A stretch of 5,544 nt of DNA from an uncultured Lachnospiraceae bacterium. Lineage in GTDB: Bacteria; Bacillota_A; Clostridia; Lachnospirales; Lachnospiraceae. The DNA is taken from positions 13,264-18,807 of the forward strand of contig CAJUFW010000051.1 of assembly GCA_910585655.1 (NCBI GenBank). Reading direction: 5' to 3'. Below, one piece after another: positions 4,762 through 5,544 of the stretch. Positions within the stretch are counted from its first letter, which is position 1; the number at the start of each line of letters is the position of its first letter. The notes beneath the pieces are model-generated. The model did not search any database. It was not told the origin of the DNA and was given only the letters and a program-made list of their open reading frames with translations. The translations under genes were made by a program, and so were the position numbers.

Positions 4762-5395
4762 GAAACGTATCCAGATCCGGATTTTCTCCCGTTAGTCCTA
4801 TATAAGCGCCCTGCTTTGCTTCCGCCGAGTCTGCGTGAGCAAGCAGCCATTTGTTCCGCGCCCACAGTAGCTTATCTTCTGCATTTTTTACGGCGCATTC
4901 CGGCTTGTCGGTATTGGTGCCTTTCGGCAGGGCAACGGCTACCCGGAAGCCTTTTTCTGCCTCTAAATGACATGGCGCATAATGCAGCGTAGTAGCATAC
5001 ACCTCTACGACCGTCCCAGCCGGCACTCGAAACGCCTTTACCTTCGCCGTATCCAAAACTCCGTCTTCCACCTCTTCTAACTTAGCCAGCAGCAAAACAA
5101 ATTCCTCGGTGCCGATATTGATTTCACTGTCTTTGTGATATTCCAGGCAGTTTAGCTTTGTATTCCGTCCCCAGCACATCCCAAGCTGTACCGTCATCCC
5201 GCCATAGGCGCGATCCCGCAGCTCCTCTAAAATCGGCTCGCTTTCCAAAGAAGCAATCCCAGGCTTATAGGCTATCCCCTGATCCGGCAGCGCGATCTGG
5301 CGCATAGCTTCTACCAGTCCGGCGGTTTCATAGCCTTCTAACACCTTGCCGTATGGCAAAAACTCTGCGTCTGTCACCGAATAAATGTTTCTCAT
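4733..5395 (-). CDS. DUF4867-like, probable cupin-fold protein
   Basis: This is a 220-residue, probably cytoplasmic protein with no signal peptide or membrane helix. The sequence resembles the DUF4867 family of Clostridia as I remember it, and no function is established. Cupin-like elements are visible. A metal-site candidate EYHKDSEINIG at 85-95 (His87, Glu91) is followed by strands EEFVLLLAKLEEV. A second motif FRVPAGTVVEVYATTLHYAPCH at 122-143 has the Pro-x-Gly turn (Pro125, Gly127) and His138. The spacing recalls the two-motif metal cupins, including AllA-type ureidoglycolate lyases (inference). The conserved end WARNKWLLAHADSAEAKQGAYIGLTGENPDL is followed by about 12 low-complexity Ser-rich residues that overlap the small membrane gene. 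The start ATG at 5395 has a perfect AGGAGG (5405-5410) nine bases upstream. A role in sugar or carboxylate metabolism is possible. No link to the ABC importer is shown other than adjacency. Confidence 0.78.
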   Translation of the reverse strand: MRNIYSVTDAEFLPYGKVLEGYETAGLVEAMRQIALPDQGIAYKPGIASLESEPILEELRDRAYGGMTVQLGMCWGRNTKLNCLEYHKDSEINIGTEEFVLLLAKLEEVEDGVLDTAKVKAFRVPAGTVVEVYATTLHYAPCHLEAEKGFRVAVALPKGTNTDKPECAVKNAEDKLLWARNKWLLAHADSAEAKQGAYIGLTGENPDLDTFLTSASSSPQ

Positions 5396-5446
5396 CGTTG
5401 TTATCCTCCTGTTTTAAACTCTGATATAATAGTTTTCCTTAAAACA

Positions 5447-5475
5447 AAGGTAATCTCTTTCTATTGATTTGTCAA
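5447..5475 (-). promoter_or_regulatory. Promoter of the DUF4867-like gene
   Basis: On the minus strand a perfect TTGACA (5470-5475) is followed by a 17-base spacer (5453-5469) and TACCTT (5447-5452), a poor -10. Strong -35 with weak -10 is the pattern often seen in activated or repressed promoters. A small inverted repeat, CCTT-N6-AAGG (5437-5450), overlaps the -10 and could be an operator, but it is too short to be sure. The leader to the ATG would be about 45 bases. Confidence 0.5.
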
Positions 5476-5504
5476 GCACCTTTGCCTTCTCTTTTATTTC
5501 TTCC

Positions 5505-5533
5505 TTGCCACCACAGACAAGTTATACTATAAT
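5505..5533 (+). promoter_or_regulatory. Rightward promoter for a gene beyond the window
   Basis: TTGCCA (5505-5510), a 17-base spacer (5511-5527) and a perfect TATAAT (5528-5533) form a good sigma-A-like promoter on the plus strand that points out of the right edge. It implies a gene divergent from the DUF4867-like gene starting soon after 5544. Confidence 0.6.
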
Positions 5534-5537
5534 TGTC
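5516..5537 (+). promoter_or_regulatory. Inverted repeat over the -10 box, candidate operator
   Basis: The arms are GACAA-g-TTATA (5516-5526) and TATAA-TTGTC (5528-5537) around a central C at 5527. All ten bases of each arm match, with one extra G at 5521. The repeat covers the -10 of the rightward promoter and lies about 40 bases upstream of the -35 of the DUF4867-like gene. A dimeric repressor such as a GntR-type regulator could bind here (inference). Part of the symmetry comes from the TATAAT itself. Confidence 0.45.
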
Positions 5538-5544
5538 CTATACC

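Noticed and set aside
4759..4800. Terminator after the small membrane gene
   Set aside because: Only a 4-bp ATCC/GGAT stem followed by a few T residues is present, and it lies in the coding region of the opposite gene.
4617..4805. A 62-residue plus-strand frame overlapping the small membrane gene
   Set aside because: It has no ribosome binding site and no family pattern, and it is a shifted frame across the coupled 59-residue gene and the DUF4867-like gene.

Overview
The window reads as chromosomal DNA of a low-to-mid GC Gram-positive anaerobe of the Clostridia, most likely Lachnospiraceae. The grounds are strong AGGAGG-type ribosome binding sites, sigma-A-like promoters, a lipoprotein-anchored ABC binding protein, a YqeG-type HAD phosphatase close to aroE, and a DUF4867-like protein. 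This placement is inferred from gene content; no rRNA or other taxonomic marker is present. I see no tRNA, rRNA, CRISPR array, insertion sequence or phage structural gene.

Layout. (1) 1-297, plus strand: the 3' end of aroE (shikimate dehydrogenase), entering from the left. (2) 286-1866, minus strand: a compact three-gene unit read right to left, consisting of a barstar-like protein, a YqeG-family HAD phosphatase and a membrane-anchored T7-lysozyme-type N-acetylmuramoyl-L-alanine amidase. It ends tail to tail with aroE, overlapping it by 12 bases. (3) 1867-2085: a divergent promoter region serving the barstar unit and the next operon. (4) 2086-4761, plus strand: an ABC importer operon made of a binding lipoprotein, a permease, an ATPase and a 59-residue two-helix membrane protein whose ATG overlaps the ATPase stop codon (ATGA). 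(5) 4733-5395, minus strand: a DUF4867-like, probably cupin-fold protein that overlaps the small membrane gene tail to tail by 29 bases. (6) 5396-5544: a second divergent promoter region with a near-perfect inverted repeat over the -10 box of a promoter that fires out of the right edge.

How the genes fit together. The importer resembles the nitrate/sulfonate/taurine/thiamine-precursor (NrtA/SsuA/ThiY-like) class. The lipoprotein captures a ligand outside the cell, the single permease gene would form a dimer, and the ATPase drives transport. The substrate cannot be read from the sequence. The small membrane protein is tightly coupled to the ATPase gene and may be an undescribed accessory part of this importer.

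The points most worth a second look are: the coupled small membrane gene; a 13-bp perfect GC-rich hairpin followed by a T-rich tract inside the start of the permease gene; a barstar homolog with no RNase partner in view and altered barnase-contact residues; a 15-residue insertion in the ATPase between the signature motif and Walker B; and the inverted repeat at the right end.
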